The notes: generated by a model from the sequence alone, not told the origin. A stretch of DNA of 6,766 bases from Gemmatimonadota bacterium (GCA_022573095.1 JACZUR010000129.1:1-6766); one strand, 5' to 3'. Numbered from the stretch's first letter, positions 1 to 5,535 are shown. Made by a program: numbers and translations.

Positions 1-406
1 CGACCAGGCTATAAGCCAGGAATCGTGACCCCTCAGGGATTAGATTAACGTTAGCGCTGTCTCCCGGAGCGTACGACCTGTGGTGATAGAGTTGGGCTGC
101 CGTAAGTCGTGCACCAACGGGGGAAAACTTCAGCTCGTACAGATCCGACGTGACCACGACCGGCTCCATTCTGTCTCCTACGGCCGAGTCACCTCCAGTT
201 AGCTCAAACTCTGCGGGAGGGCGAACAAGACTTGGAACCTCCCGCGGTGCAACAGAATCCGGGGAGATGGCGACTCCGGGGACCGCCCGGGCCGTATCTG
301 CAATACCTCGGCCGGTGTCTCTTCTCGGAGGCGGAGGGGACAAGATCGACGGAATAATGGCGACACCGATCATTAGGATGATCGCCAGGACGGTTCTACG
401 ATCCAT
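1..406 (-). CDS. yidC: Membrane protein insertase YidC, N-terminal part (cut by window edge)
   Basis: YidC inserts and folds inner-membrane proteins, alone or with SecYEG. Only the first 135 codons are here; the gene continues beyond base 1. Translation from the ATG at 406-404 begins MDRRTVLAIILMIGVAIIPS. This is a short charged start followed by one hydrophobic segment (about residues 5-23), then a Pro/Arg-rich linker. From about residue 80 (VVVTSDLYELKFSPVGARL) it matches the start of the periplasmic beta-sandwich domain typical of diderm YidC. The catalytic-groove transmembrane domain lies outside the window. It starts 11 bp after the yidD stop and is the last visible gene of the rpmH-rnpA-yidD-yidC operon. 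No strong Shine-Dalgarno is visible before the ATG. Identity rests on the N-terminal pattern plus very conserved gene order. Confidence 0.9.
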   Translation of the reverse strand, partial: MDRRTVLAIILMIGVAIIPSILSPPPPRRDTGRGIADTARAVPGVAISPDSVAPREVPSLVRPPAEFELTGGDSAVGDRMEPVVVTSDLYELKFSPVGARLTAAQLYHHRSYAPGDSANVNLIPEGSRFLAYSLV

Positions 407-417
407 CTGAGAGCGTG

Positions 418-657
418 CTAAGGAACCGGATCGCGCCCACCGCGAGAGAACGGGTTGCACCGGACTATGCGCGTCACTCCCAGCCAGGTTCCCCTGAGGG
501 CTCCGTACCGCCGCAACGCCTGCACAGTGTACGTGGAGCACGTCGGTTCGTAGCGACATGGTGAGGGCAGCGGCGACGCCAGAACTTGATAGGACCTCAC
601 GAGACCGATCATTACCAAACGAGGTAAACTGGTTAGCGTTCGAATGAGGTGAACCAC
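418..657 (-). CDS. yidD: Membrane protein insertion efficiency factor YidD
   Basis: YidD is a small inner-membrane-associated protein that assists YidC-dependent insertion. The family signature is clear: CRYEPTCSTYTVQALRRYG, then GTWLGVTRIVRCNPF and GGRDPVP at the C-terminus, with the conserved cysteines (CRY.PTCS and RC.P). An amphipathic or hydrophobic N-terminal stretch (LPRLVMIGLVRSYQVLASPL) precedes it. I chose the GTG at 657-655 (79 residues) because AGGA lies 9 nt upstream and the length then fits the usual 70-90 residues. An upstream in-frame ATG at 687 would give 89 residues but has no visible Shine-Dalgarno. Either start overlaps the 3' end of rnpA (25 or 55 bp), which suggests translational coupling. 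The family call is firm; the start is not. Confidence 0.92.
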   Translation of the reverse strand: MVHLIRTLTSLPRLVMIGLVRSYQVLASPLPSPCRYEPTCSTYTVQALRRYGALRGTWLGVTRIVRCNPFSRGGRDPVP

Positions 658-962
658 AATTCCAGTTCCTGGGACAGAGTGCTCCATCTGGTCGCGTAGG
701 CTTTTTTGCTACAGCGTATTACCAGATCTACAGGTGGTAAGTTGGGAAGAACTCGGCGTCTCAGAATTTCTCTTAACCTGCGTCTCATCTTGTTGCGCTT
801 AACCGCGGTTGCTCCGTAGCGCGGAATCACGAGCCCAAGGCGGGGATGGCCCTGGTTATTGGGTTTCCAGAAAAGGGTTAGCGGCCCCACAGCGCTACGG
901 CTGCCTTGGTTCAAGACCTCCCCAATTTCCCAACCTCTTGTTAACCGCCAAGTTCGGGGCAA
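633..962 (-). CDS. rnpA: Ribonuclease P protein component
   Basis: This is the small basic protein subunit of RNase P, which binds the RNA subunit and helps it recognise the 5' leader of pre-tRNA. It has 109 residues, within the usual 105-130. The hallmark RNR region is present at about residues 41-66: RLGLVIPRYG, then AVKRNKMRRRLRE, with Lys in place of the second Arg of the classic RNR triplet. The N-terminal PRTWRLTRGWEIGEVLNQG matches the family start. The start codon is TTG at 962-960, with a GAGG very close upstream, 11 bp after the rpmH stop. No ATG or GTG in frame gives a better N-terminus. The 3' end overlaps yidD. Its RNA partner rnpB is encoded at about 5155-5535 in this same window. 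Confidence 0.95.
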   Translation of the reverse strand: MPRTWRLTRGWEIGEVLNQGSRSAVGPLTLFWKPNNQGHPRLGLVIPRYGATAVKRNKMRRRLREILRRRVLPNLPPVDLVIRCSKKAYATRWSTLSQELELWFTSFER

Positions 963-973
963 GCCCTCAGACG

Positions 974-1135
974 TCAGCTTCCCCCATGTTTTGACGGTAT
1001 TCGTACCGTCAATCTTTTACGACCCTTCTTCCGTCGTCGATTGATCACGGCACGGCCCCAGCGCGTACTCATCCTGGCGCGAAAACCATGTCTATTGACT
1101 CTCCGCCGATTGCGCGGGCGGTATGTGGGTCTCAT
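974..1135 (-). CDS. rpmH: 50S ribosomal protein L34
   Basis: L34 is a very small, very basic protein of the large ribosomal subunit. Reading from the ATG at 1135-1133 gives 53 residues starting MRPTYRPRNRRRVNRHGFRA, followed by RMSTRWGRAVINRRRKKGRK and RLTV. These match the family pattern (TYQPS.RRR...HGFRARM.T..GR.VL..RR.KGR..L). AGGAA lies 6 nt before the ATG. Most L34 proteins end at about 44-46 residues, just after RLTV; this one carries nine extra residues (RIPSKHGGS). The DNA for that tail forms most of a perfect inverted repeat (991-1012). It is the first gene of the leftward operon, driven by the promoter at 1173-1202. Confidence 0.95.
   Translation of the reverse strand: MRPTYRPRNRRRVNRHGFRARMSTRWGRAVINRRRKKGRKRLTVRIPSKHGGS
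991..1012. repeat. Perfect 9-bp stem, 4-nt loop hairpin inside the rpmH 3' end
   Basis: On the plus strand the arms are TTGACGGTA (991-999) and TACCGTCAA (1004-1012) around the loop TTCG. On the plus strand the second arm is followed by TCTTTT, so in the antisense direction it looks like a short intrinsic terminator with a UUCG loop. In the rpmH sense direction the loop is CGAA and no U-run follows. There it could act as an RNA processing or stability element between rpmH and rnpA. Function is inferred; the symmetry is directly visible. Confidence 0.6.
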
Positions 1136-1172
1136 CTCTGTTTCCTGTTTAACTTTACGCTCTGGGCGGGGT

Positions 1173-1202
1173 AAGCTACCCGCAAAACAGCCCTGAGGTC
1201 AA
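1173..1202 (-). promoter_or_regulatory. Promoter of the rpmH-rnpA-yidD-yidC operon
   Basis: On the minus strand TTGACC (1202-1197) and TAGCTT (1178-1173) are separated by 18 bp and resemble sigma70 -35 and -10 elements. Transcription would start near 1166, giving a leader of about 30 nt that includes the AGGAA ribosome-binding site of rpmH. Its -35 box is 2 bp from the oppositely directed -35 box of dnaA. Confidence 0.6.
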
Positions 1203-1204
1203 GG

Positions 1205-1233
1205 TTGACTTTTCCACACCGCGGTAATAAGAT
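1205..1233 (+). promoter_or_regulatory. dnaA promoter
   Basis: TTGACT (1205-1210) and TAAGAT (1228-1233) are separated by exactly 17 bp, a near-ideal sigma70-type promoter. The start point would be near 1240, leaving a leader of about 34 nt before the dnaA ATG. A DnaA-box-like 9-mer starts on the last base of the -35 element, which suggests autoregulation by DnaA. Confidence 0.7.
1210..1218 (+). promoter_or_regulatory. DnaA box in the dnaA promoter
   Basis: TTTTCCACA differs from the consensus TTATCCACA at one position (8/9). It sits between the -35 and -10 elements of the dnaA promoter, touching the -35. Bound DnaA could block this promoter, and possibly the divergent rpmH promoter too. DnaA autoregulation through a promoter box is known in other bacteria; for this site it is inferred. 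Confidence 0.55.
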
Positions 1234-1250
1234 CGTGCGCCCTTTCGTAC

Positions 1251-1270
1251 CTTGAGCAACCTCTTGAGCA
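1251..1270 (+). repeat. Direct repeat in the dnaA leader
   Basis: CTTGAGCA occurs at 1251-1258 and again at 1263-1270, with a 12-bp period, ending 3 nt before the dnaA ATG. It occupies most of the predicted mRNA leader, where a normal Shine-Dalgarno is not obvious. Function unknown. Confidence 0.5.
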
Positions 1271-1273
1271 TAG

Positions 1274-2659
1274 ATGTCAGCTAACCTTTCAGCCAGCGAG
1301 GCATGGTCCCGCCTCGTATCTGAAGCCCAAAAAGAACTACCCGAAGCCACGGTTCGAACGTGGCTCGAACCGGCAAAACCTATCTCCCTCGAAGATGGGC
1401 AGCTCATCTTGGGCGCGCCCGATCAGTTCGCAGTCGAATGGAACACTTCCAAACACACCGCTATTCTGACGCGCATCGCTGCCGATGTGCTCCATACAGA
1501 GCTCGAGATCGTTTTTCAAGTCCAGGAAGAAAGAACTCAGCGGTCCCAAATGGACCTCTGGGTACCGACGGCAAGTTCCGATAAGAGAACCAAAGTCAGG
1601 CTGGGCCGCCCGCTAAACGATCGCTACACCTTCAAGACGTTCGTAATTGGGAAATCGAACGAGCTTGCCGCCGCGGCTGCGCATGCGGTCGCCGAGGTGC
1701 CCGGAAAGACTTACAATCCGCTCTTCATCTACGGGGCGACAGGCCTTGGAAAAACCCACCTGATGCAGGCGGTGGCCCACGCTCTATCGGAACGGAACTC
1801 GGGAGCCCGAGTGATGTACATGGGCGCCGAGCAGTTTATCAATGAGGTGATAGAGAGCATTCACGGTCGGAAGATGCAGGAGTTCCGGAAGCGGTACAGG
1901 TCGGACATAGAGATATTTCTAGTGGACGACGTTCATTTCCTAGAGGGCAAGGAGATGACCCAGGAGGAATTCTTCCATACCTTCAACGCTCTCCACGAGG
2001 CTGGCAAGCAGATTGTCCTCACGTCAGACCGGCCCCCAAAAGAGATCCCCGGACTCGAGGCTCGGTTGGTTAGCCGATTCGAGTGGGGTATGGTTGCCGA
2101 CATCGGGCAACCGGACCTGGAGCTCCGCATAGCCATTCTCCGCAAAAAAGCTGAGCAGGACAACCTGGAACTAACAATCCCAGACGATGTCTTGCGGTTT
2201 ATTGCTGAACACATCCGTAGCTCTGTGAGGGAACTAGAGGGATGTATCATCAAACTGCTCCTGTTCGCGTCGCTCAAGCATCGCGAAGTAACGATTGAAC
2301 TCGCCAGAGAGGCACTCAGTGACAAGATCAGGCAGGGGACTGAACAGTCATCTGGGGCTCCAGCGGCCACTCCCAGCGTGGATCGGGTACAGGAAGTCGT
2401 AGCGCGCCGCTGGGGGGTTACACCTGAAGGGCTACGCTCCAAGGCCAGGACAAAAACGCTTACGATACCGAGGCAAGTTGCGATGTTCCTAGCGAGAGAT
2501 TTGCTGGGAATGCAACTGGTTCAAATTGGACAGGCTTTCGGCGGCCGCGACCACTCTACCGTCATCCACAGTGTGGGCAAAGTAGCCAAGAATATGAAGT
2601 ACGACCATCAGTTTAAGGAGAGAGTCAATCTCGCAAGGAGAGAGTTATCCGCACCCTAG
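1274..2659 (+). CDS. dnaA: Chromosomal replication initiator protein DnaA
   Basis: DnaA binds 9-bp boxes at oriC, oligomerises with ATP, melts the origin and recruits the helicase. At 461 residues it has the normal length. Domain I (about 1-85) opens with ASEAWSRLVSEAQKEL and carries the conserved TWLEPAKPISLEDG. A short linker follows (about 86-110). The AAA+ domain III includes YTFKTFVIGKSNELA, Walker A GATGLGKT (154-161), Walker B FLVDDVHFL (215-223), sensor 1 TSDRPP (250-255), box VII GLEARLVSRF with the likely arginine finger R268, and sensor 2 VRELEG (R319). Domain IV has the DnaA-box-binding signature GGRDHSTV (423-430). The ATG at 1274 gives the expected N-terminus but lacks a strong Shine-Dalgarno. 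All key residues appear intact. It is divergent from rpmH and followed by a putative origin and dnaN. Confidence 0.98.
   Translation: MSANLSASEAWSRLVSEAQKELPEATVRTWLEPAKPISLEDGQLILGAPDQFAVEWNTSKHTAILTRIAADVLHTELEIVFQVQEERTQRSQMDLWVPTASSDKRTKVRLGRPLNDRYTFKTFVIGKSNELAAAAAHAVAEVPGKTYNPLFIYGATGLGKTHLMQAVAHALSERNSGARVMYMGAEQFINEVIESIHGRKMQEFRKRYRSDIEIFLVDDVHFLEGKEMTQEEFFHTFNALHEAGKQIVLTSDRPPKEIPGLEARLVSRFEWGMVADIGQPDLELRIAILRKKAEQDNLELTIPDDVLRFIAEHIRSSVRELEGCIIKLLLFASLKHREVTIELAREALSDKIRQGTEQSSGAPAATPSVDRVQEVVARRWGVTPEGLRSKARTKTLTIPRQVAMFLARDLLGMQLVQIGQAFGGRDHSTVIHSVGKVAKNMKYDHQFKERVNLARRELSAP
2562..2570 (+). promoter_or_regulatory. DnaA-box-like 9-mer inside dnaA
   Basis: TCATCCACA matches TTATCCACA at 8 of 9 positions. 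It lies in the codons for the conserved Thr-Val-Ile-His-Ser of DnaA domain IV, so it could be a by-product of coding. Same orientation as the two boxes downstream. Confidence 0.35.
2645..2653 (+). promoter_or_regulatory. DnaA box at the 3' end of dnaA
   Basis: TTATCCGCA matches TTATCCACA at 8 of 9 positions and lies in the last codons of dnaA, at the edge of the dnaA-dnaN spacer. It is 73 bp (about seven helical turns) from the next box and in the same orientation. Confidence 0.5.
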
Positions 2660-2715
2660 GGAAACATTGTCGACCCTCACTGTTGGCAGATGGGGAATTC
2701 TGGCTGGAACCTTAT

Positions 2716-2729
2716 GACTGTCCACAGTC
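2716..2729 (+). promoter_or_regulatory. DnaA-box-like site within a palindrome
   Basis: GACTGT-CC-ACAGTC is a perfect 6-bp-arm inverted repeat. Within it, CTGTCCACA (2718-2726) matches the DnaA-box consensus at 7 of 9 positions, including the TCCACA core. It could bind DnaA or another dimeric regulator. Confidence 0.4.
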
Positions 2730-2800
2730 TCTAAACAGTTTGTACAGACAGCTAACACCGGTGCGACTCGCTAGCTGTGTTGAGAAGAACGAGTTATGAA

Positions 2801-2820
2801 GTTTCTTAAGATTTCAAGAA
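2801..2820. repeat. Imperfect repeat block beside the unwinding element
   Basis: TTTCTT (2802-2807) and AAGAAA (2816-2821) form an inverted repeat, extended to 7 bp by G2801 and C2822, with an 8-nt centre. It sits directly left of the CTA-triplet run, where Bacillus-type origins have tandem DnaA boxes. It does not resemble DnaA boxes, so what binds here is unknown. Confidence 0.35.
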
Positions 2821-2821
2821 A

Positions 2822-2840
2822 CCCTACTAATACTACTAAA
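2822..2840 (+). other. DnaA-trio-like origin unwinding element
   Basis: The run reads CCC then TAC-TAA-TAC-TAC-TAA, equivalently CTA-CTA-ATA-CTA-CTA, and passes into AT-rich DNA (AATAAATGTATG). In B. subtilis a GC patch followed by CTA-type triplets guides DnaA loading onto one strand and starts melting. The resemblance in order, strand and phase is close. Function here is inferred from that pattern. Confidence 0.6.
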
Positions 2841-2865
2841 TAAATGTATGTGTAGGAGTATTAGT
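2826..2865. repeat. Inverted repeat framing the AT-rich segment
   Basis: ACTAATACT (2826-2834) and AGTATTAGT (2857-2865) are perfect 9-bp inverted copies around a 22-nt centre. The left copy lies within the trio-like run, so the right copy places trio-like triplets on the opposite strand facing inward. Confidence 0.5.
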
Positions 2866-2898
2866 TATTAATGCGCTTTTGCACCGAGAGTTGTTGAT

Positions 2899-4008
2899 AT
2901 GAAGTTTACAATCAGTCGAGAGCAACTCCACGATGGATTGGCGGCGGTTGTCGCCAGCGTCCCGACAAGAACGACGCTTCCCGTGCTTTCAAATATCTTG
3001 GTCGAGACGGTTGATGAGGGGATACGACTATCAGGTACGGATCTGGATATAGCCGTAAGCACAGTGGTTGCTGCCGAAGTGGACGAGGAAGGAGCGGTTA
3101 CGCTTCCCGCAAAGAAACTCGTTGAAATTGTTCGGGAGCTGCCGAGTGCCGCTATTCGAATTACTTCGGCAGGCGACCAGCGCGTGAATCTCGAGTGTGG
3201 CAGATCCCGATTCAAGTTGTTTGGCATACCGAAGGATGAATTCCCGAGCTTCCCAAGCGTTGATTTCAAGGACTCGTGGACAGTAACCTCGGCGGATCTA
3301 CAAAAACTCATCAGTCATGTCGCGTTTGCCGCTTCCACAGAAGAAAGCCGGCCAATCCTGAACGGTGTATTGTGGGAACTGACGAGTGATAAGATGCGGA
3401 TGGTAGCAACGAACGGTCACAGGCTGGCAACAATGAGTGTGTCGGTCCGAGGAGCTGACTCCAGTTCCGAACTGATCCTCCCCCCGAAGGCATTGGAACA
3501 GATCCGCAAGCTATTTGGGCCCGAAGACGAGATCGAGATCGCTCGTAGTGATAATCACCTCGGATTCCAGAGTGGACCTACAAAGGTTTATACTCGCCTC
3601 ATCGAAGGGCCTTATCCCAATTATGAACAGGTGATACCTAAGGAGAACGACAAGGCCGCAACTATCGATAGAGACGTTTTTGCATCGGCGCTGAGACGGG
3701 TTGGTGTAGTTGCCAGCGATCAGACCCACCGGGTTCGACTCGCATTCAGCTCCAGCAATTTACAATTTTCGGTGAATACGCCCGATCTAGGAGAGGCCCA
3801 GGACGAGATATCGATCTCCTACGACGGAGAACCGCTGGAAATAGGCTTCAACGCGCACTACCTGCTTGAGATTCTCAAGTTCATGCCGACTAGCGAAATC
3901 AAGCTGAGCATGAAAGCCCCCGAACGGGCTGCCACGCTCGAGCCAATTGGTTGGGACGATCCAGCCGTCTACCTCTGCCTTGTGATGCCCCTCCGGCTCG
4001 TCGACTGA
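2899..4008 (+). CDS. dnaN: DNA polymerase III sliding clamp (beta subunit)
   Basis: The beta clamp is a ring-shaped dimer that tethers DNA polymerase III and other replication and repair proteins to DNA. The 369 residues match the usual 365-380 and cover all three clamp domains (about 1-120, 125-245 and 250-369). Recognisable family segments are TTLPVLSNILVE near the start, RPILNGVL (151-158), ATNGHRLA (170-177), RLIEGPYPNYEQVIP (233-247), GFNAHYLLEIL (316-326) and the C-terminal VMPLRLVD. The ATG at 2899 has GAGAG 8 nt upstream. It follows the probable origin. The gene after it is not recF: a minus-strand gene ends only 8 bp from the dnaN stop, so the two transcription units converge with no room for a private terminator. 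Confidence 0.98.
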   Translation: MKFTISREQLHDGLAAVVASVPTRTTLPVLSNILVETVDEGIRLSGTDLDIAVSTVVAAEVDEEGAVTLPAKKLVEIVRELPSAAIRITSAGDQRVNLECGRSRFKLFGIPKDEFPSFPSVDFKDSWTVTSADLQKLISHVAFAASTEESRPILNGVLWELTSDKMRMVATNGHRLATMSVSVRGADSSSELILPPKALEQIRKLFGPEDEIEIARSDNHLGFQSGPTKVYTRLIEGPYPNYEQVIPKENDKAATIDRDVFASALRRVGVVASDQTHRVRLAFSSSNLQFSVNTPDLGEAQDEISISYDGEPLEIGFNAHYLLEILKFMPTSEIKLSMKAPERAATLEPIGWDDPAVYLCLVMPLRLVD

Positions 4009-4016
4009 AAAGCTGG

Positions 4017-4877
4017 TTAGCGGACTTGCGTTAAAGCCCTAGACGCTACGCCTGTAAGGCTGATGGTCTCAAGTCTCGTGGTCCCTGGCAGCCGTTCAAC
4101 CGTTCCGAGCGCTACAATCGAACTCTCCCCCCACACGAGGCCGATGTGGACTCTCCGTAGTCCGTCGTTGTCCAAAGCAACCGACACGAGCCCACTCGCC
4201 TTGAGTCGGGGGGGAGATATGACGACCCGTATGCGGTAGTCTAGATTGGCATTCGAGCCCACCTGATTCTCCGTAACAGAGATTTGGCCGGAGAGATTGG
4301 CGATGCTTGATGGATACCAAGTAGCTCCGCCAGCCACGGAAATGGGCAGGGCGATTCCTCGGACAACGGGCCGACCGATATGTCTGACGACGAGCCCGAG
4401 ATCCATATTACTTCCAGGTAGGTAGCGCACCCCAATGTCAGTGTCTCTGGCGTTGTCACCGTCGCCTCGGTACAGAGTGATCCCGAATCCGACTGCGCCG
4501 CGCCGCATGGGGGTGCTAATCCCGAACCGAAAGGTGTTTCCCGTCAGTCCGCTCAGAAAACGATCGCGCTGATATACGAAGGCAAGGCCCCGGGAGTTGA
4601 ACCCTACCGTGTACTGGCCCAGTCGAGCGTCCGATCCGTCCGGCAGATCGAAGTGTGCCTCGGCGATTACCGAAGCTTCAGAAATAAGCGATAGACCGCC
4701 TGGATTTGACCAGATTGAACGTACGTCGTGCGACGTCGTGACTAACTCGTAAGCTGTAGTGCGAGGCTCTCCCACTTGAGCTACCAGAGGTCCTGGCATC
4801 GCCGCCATCAGGCAGAGACCAATCAGGGGGGGAAGGCTGTTGTTTATTTCCAGGAGCTGCACCGCTCTCGAGTGCAT
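4017..4877 (-). CDS. Secreted beta-barrel-like protein, possible outer-membrane protein
   Basis: No firm family assignment. From the ATG at 4877 it has 286 residues. The N-terminus looks like a signal peptide: an Arg in the first few residues, then hydrophobic PLIGLCLMAAMPGPLVAQ, with cleavage likely near Val-Ala-Gln. After about residue 50 comes DVRSIWSNPGGLSLI, like the 'A..WxNPAGL' segment at the start of PorV/PorQ and FadL-like barrels. The rest is rich in alternating, glycine-containing strands (for example YTVGFNSRGLAFVYQ, GAVGFGITLYRGDG and VSVALDNDGLRRVHIGLVWG). No catalytic motif is visible. The C-terminus (ALTQVR) lacks the terminal aromatic residue common in outer-membrane proteins. 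The frame stays open upstream to 4976, but that would overlap the small gene at 4886-5095, so I prefer the ATG 8 bp after its stop. It could also resemble the barrel-like N-terminal part of some SppA-type proteins; this is uncertain. Confidence 0.7.
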   Translation of the reverse strand: MHSRAVQLLEINNSLPPLIGLCLMAAMPGPLVAQVGEPRTTAYELVTTSHDVRSIWSNPGGLSLISEASVIAEAHFDLPDGSDARLGQYTVGFNSRGLAFVYQRDRFLSGLTGNTFRFGISTPMRRGAVGFGITLYRGDGDNARDTDIGVRYLPGSNMDLGLVVRHIGRPVVRGIALPISVAGGATWYPSSIANLSGQISVTENQVGSNANLDYRIRVVISPPRLKASGLVSVALDNDGLRRVHIGLVWGESSIVALGTVERLPGTTRLETISLTGVASRALTQVR

Positions 4878-4885
4878 TTCCCGCA

Positions 4886-5095
4886 CTATCTGGCTGAACT
4901 GCCTATGTCCTCGCGGGTTCGCCCGAACACCGCTGTCATCTCCGTACGTTCCGTAGATACCTTGAGCAGTCTCCAACCCTTTCGTTTCATCTCGTTACGC
5001 CAGGTGATGAGCTTCGCCCACTCCTTCGAGGTTGTCCGAAACACCCGTAGTTCGGCGACATTCTCCCAAGCTTCAGGATATGGTTTCGATGTCAT
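4886..5095 (-). CDS. Small protein of unknown function, weakly DUF4177-like
   Basis: This 69-residue ORF runs from the ATG at 5095. Residues 14-60 show an alternating pattern: AELRVFRTTSKEWAKLITWR, then MKRKGWRLLKVS and EMTAVFGRT. This suggests strand-helix-strand-strand with a central Gly-Trp, reminiscent of the small DUF4177-type fold ('..GW.lv.v...'). That family link is a guess. It has no signal peptide or membrane segment, so it is probably cytoplasmic. It lies between rnpB and the secreted barrel-like gene, same strand, with its stop 8 bp before the latter's start. This looks like a two-gene unit, possibly transcribed by read-through from rnpB. A TATAAA 8 nt before the ATG could be a -10 box, which would give a nearly leaderless mRNA, but I see no -35. 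It may be overlooked in annotations because of its size. Confidence 0.6.
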   Translation of the reverse strand: MTSKPYPEAWENVAELRVFRTTSKEWAKLITWRNEMKRKGWRLLKVSTERTEMTAVFGRTREDIGSSAR

Positions 5096-5154
5096 CCCTG
5101 TGATTTATATCCTGGCTTGCTCAAGATCTTCCACCTCCACCCCGGCCCGTCAGC

Positions 5155-5535
5155 GGATGAGGTACGGTGGGGCCGTAAGCCGAGTTCTGTTCATCCGTTC
5201 GAAGCCGGACGGACGGTCATCTATCTGGGGCGCCGATCACTCGACGTCTCAAGCGGTCTACCCGCGGCTCAAGCGGCCCGGGCCGGGCCTCGCCGCCTAT
5301 TTGGCCTTGCTCCAACCGGAGGTTACCGTGCCGCGTCCCGTTGCCGGTCGCGCGGTGGGCTCTTACCCCACCTTTTCACCCTTACCCAACGAATCCGGGC
5401 GGTATTTTTTCTGTGGTCCTTACCGTCGCCTCTCGGCGCCCAGGAGTTACCTGGCGGCATGCCCTACGGAGCTCGGACTTTCCTCGACCGGTACGAAACC
5501 GGTCGCGACCGTCACGCCCCACCTGCCTCAACCGC
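5155..5535 (-). ncRNA. rnpB: RNase P RNA, catalytic subunit
   Basis: This is the ribozyme that removes 5' leaders from pre-tRNAs; its protein partner is rnpA at 633-962. On the minus strand the universal 5' core GAGGAAAGTCC is at 5485-5475, followed by GAGCTCCGTAGGGCA and CCACAGAAAAAATACCGCC. The conserved GGTAAGGGTGAAA is near 5387-5375 and GAGCAAGGCCAAATAGG at 5312-5296. The 3' core ACAGAACTCGGCTTA is at 5190-5176. The ends are placed by the P1 helix: GGTTGAGG-CA-GGTGGGGC at the 5' end pairs with GCCCCACC-GTA-CCTCATCC at the 3' end. P3 is a UUCG-containing hairpin (CGACCGGT/ACCGGTCG). About 380 nt is normal for type A, and sequence conservation in the P4 halves looks intact. The exact ends could shift by several bases. 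No convincing terminator is visible downstream. Confidence 0.95.

Larger units (their letters stand above)
2660..2898. other. Probable chromosomal origin of replication (oriC), dnaA-dnaN spacer
   Basis: This gene-free 239-bp spacer between dnaA and dnaN is the commonest bacterial origin position. It has a DnaA box at its left edge (2645-2653) and a weaker one at 2718-2726. Inverted repeats lie in its first half: GACTGT/ACAGTC at 2716-2729 and ACAGCTA/TAGCTGT at 2748-2778. A CCC plus CTA-triplet run (2822-2840) follows, then an AT-rich stretch to about 2880 that could be the melting region. The order of boxes, triplets and AT-rich DNA follows the plan described for Bacillus subtilis. No canonical DnaA box directly abuts the triplets, which weakens the case. 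The dnaN promoter may also lie here, but I cannot place it. Confidence 0.65.

Noticed and set aside
150..410. Plus-strand frame of 86 codons at the left edge
   Set aside because: Antisense to the yidC N-terminus, which is well supported by its membrane anchor and gene order.
1132..1407. Minus-strand frame of 91 codons across the dnaA start and the promoter region
   Set aside because: It covers both divergent promoters and overlaps the rpmH start in another frame; no recognisable protein.
1933..2442. Minus-strand open frame of 169 codons inside dnaA
   Set aside because: Serine/arginine-rich antisense shadow of the conserved AAA+ domain of dnaA.
2794..2820. Canonical DnaA boxes directly beside the CTA triplets
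   Set aside because: Looked for TTATCCACA-like 9-mers on both strands here; the best (TTATGAAGT) matches only about five positions.
2868..3311. Minus-strand open frame of 147 codons inside dnaN
   Set aside because: Low-complexity serine/threonine-rich antisense shadow of dnaN.
4886..4976. Upstream in-frame ATG at 4976 as the start of the barrel-like gene
   Set aside because: The added 33 residues are polar, would bury the signal peptide, and would overlap the small gene at 4886-5095.
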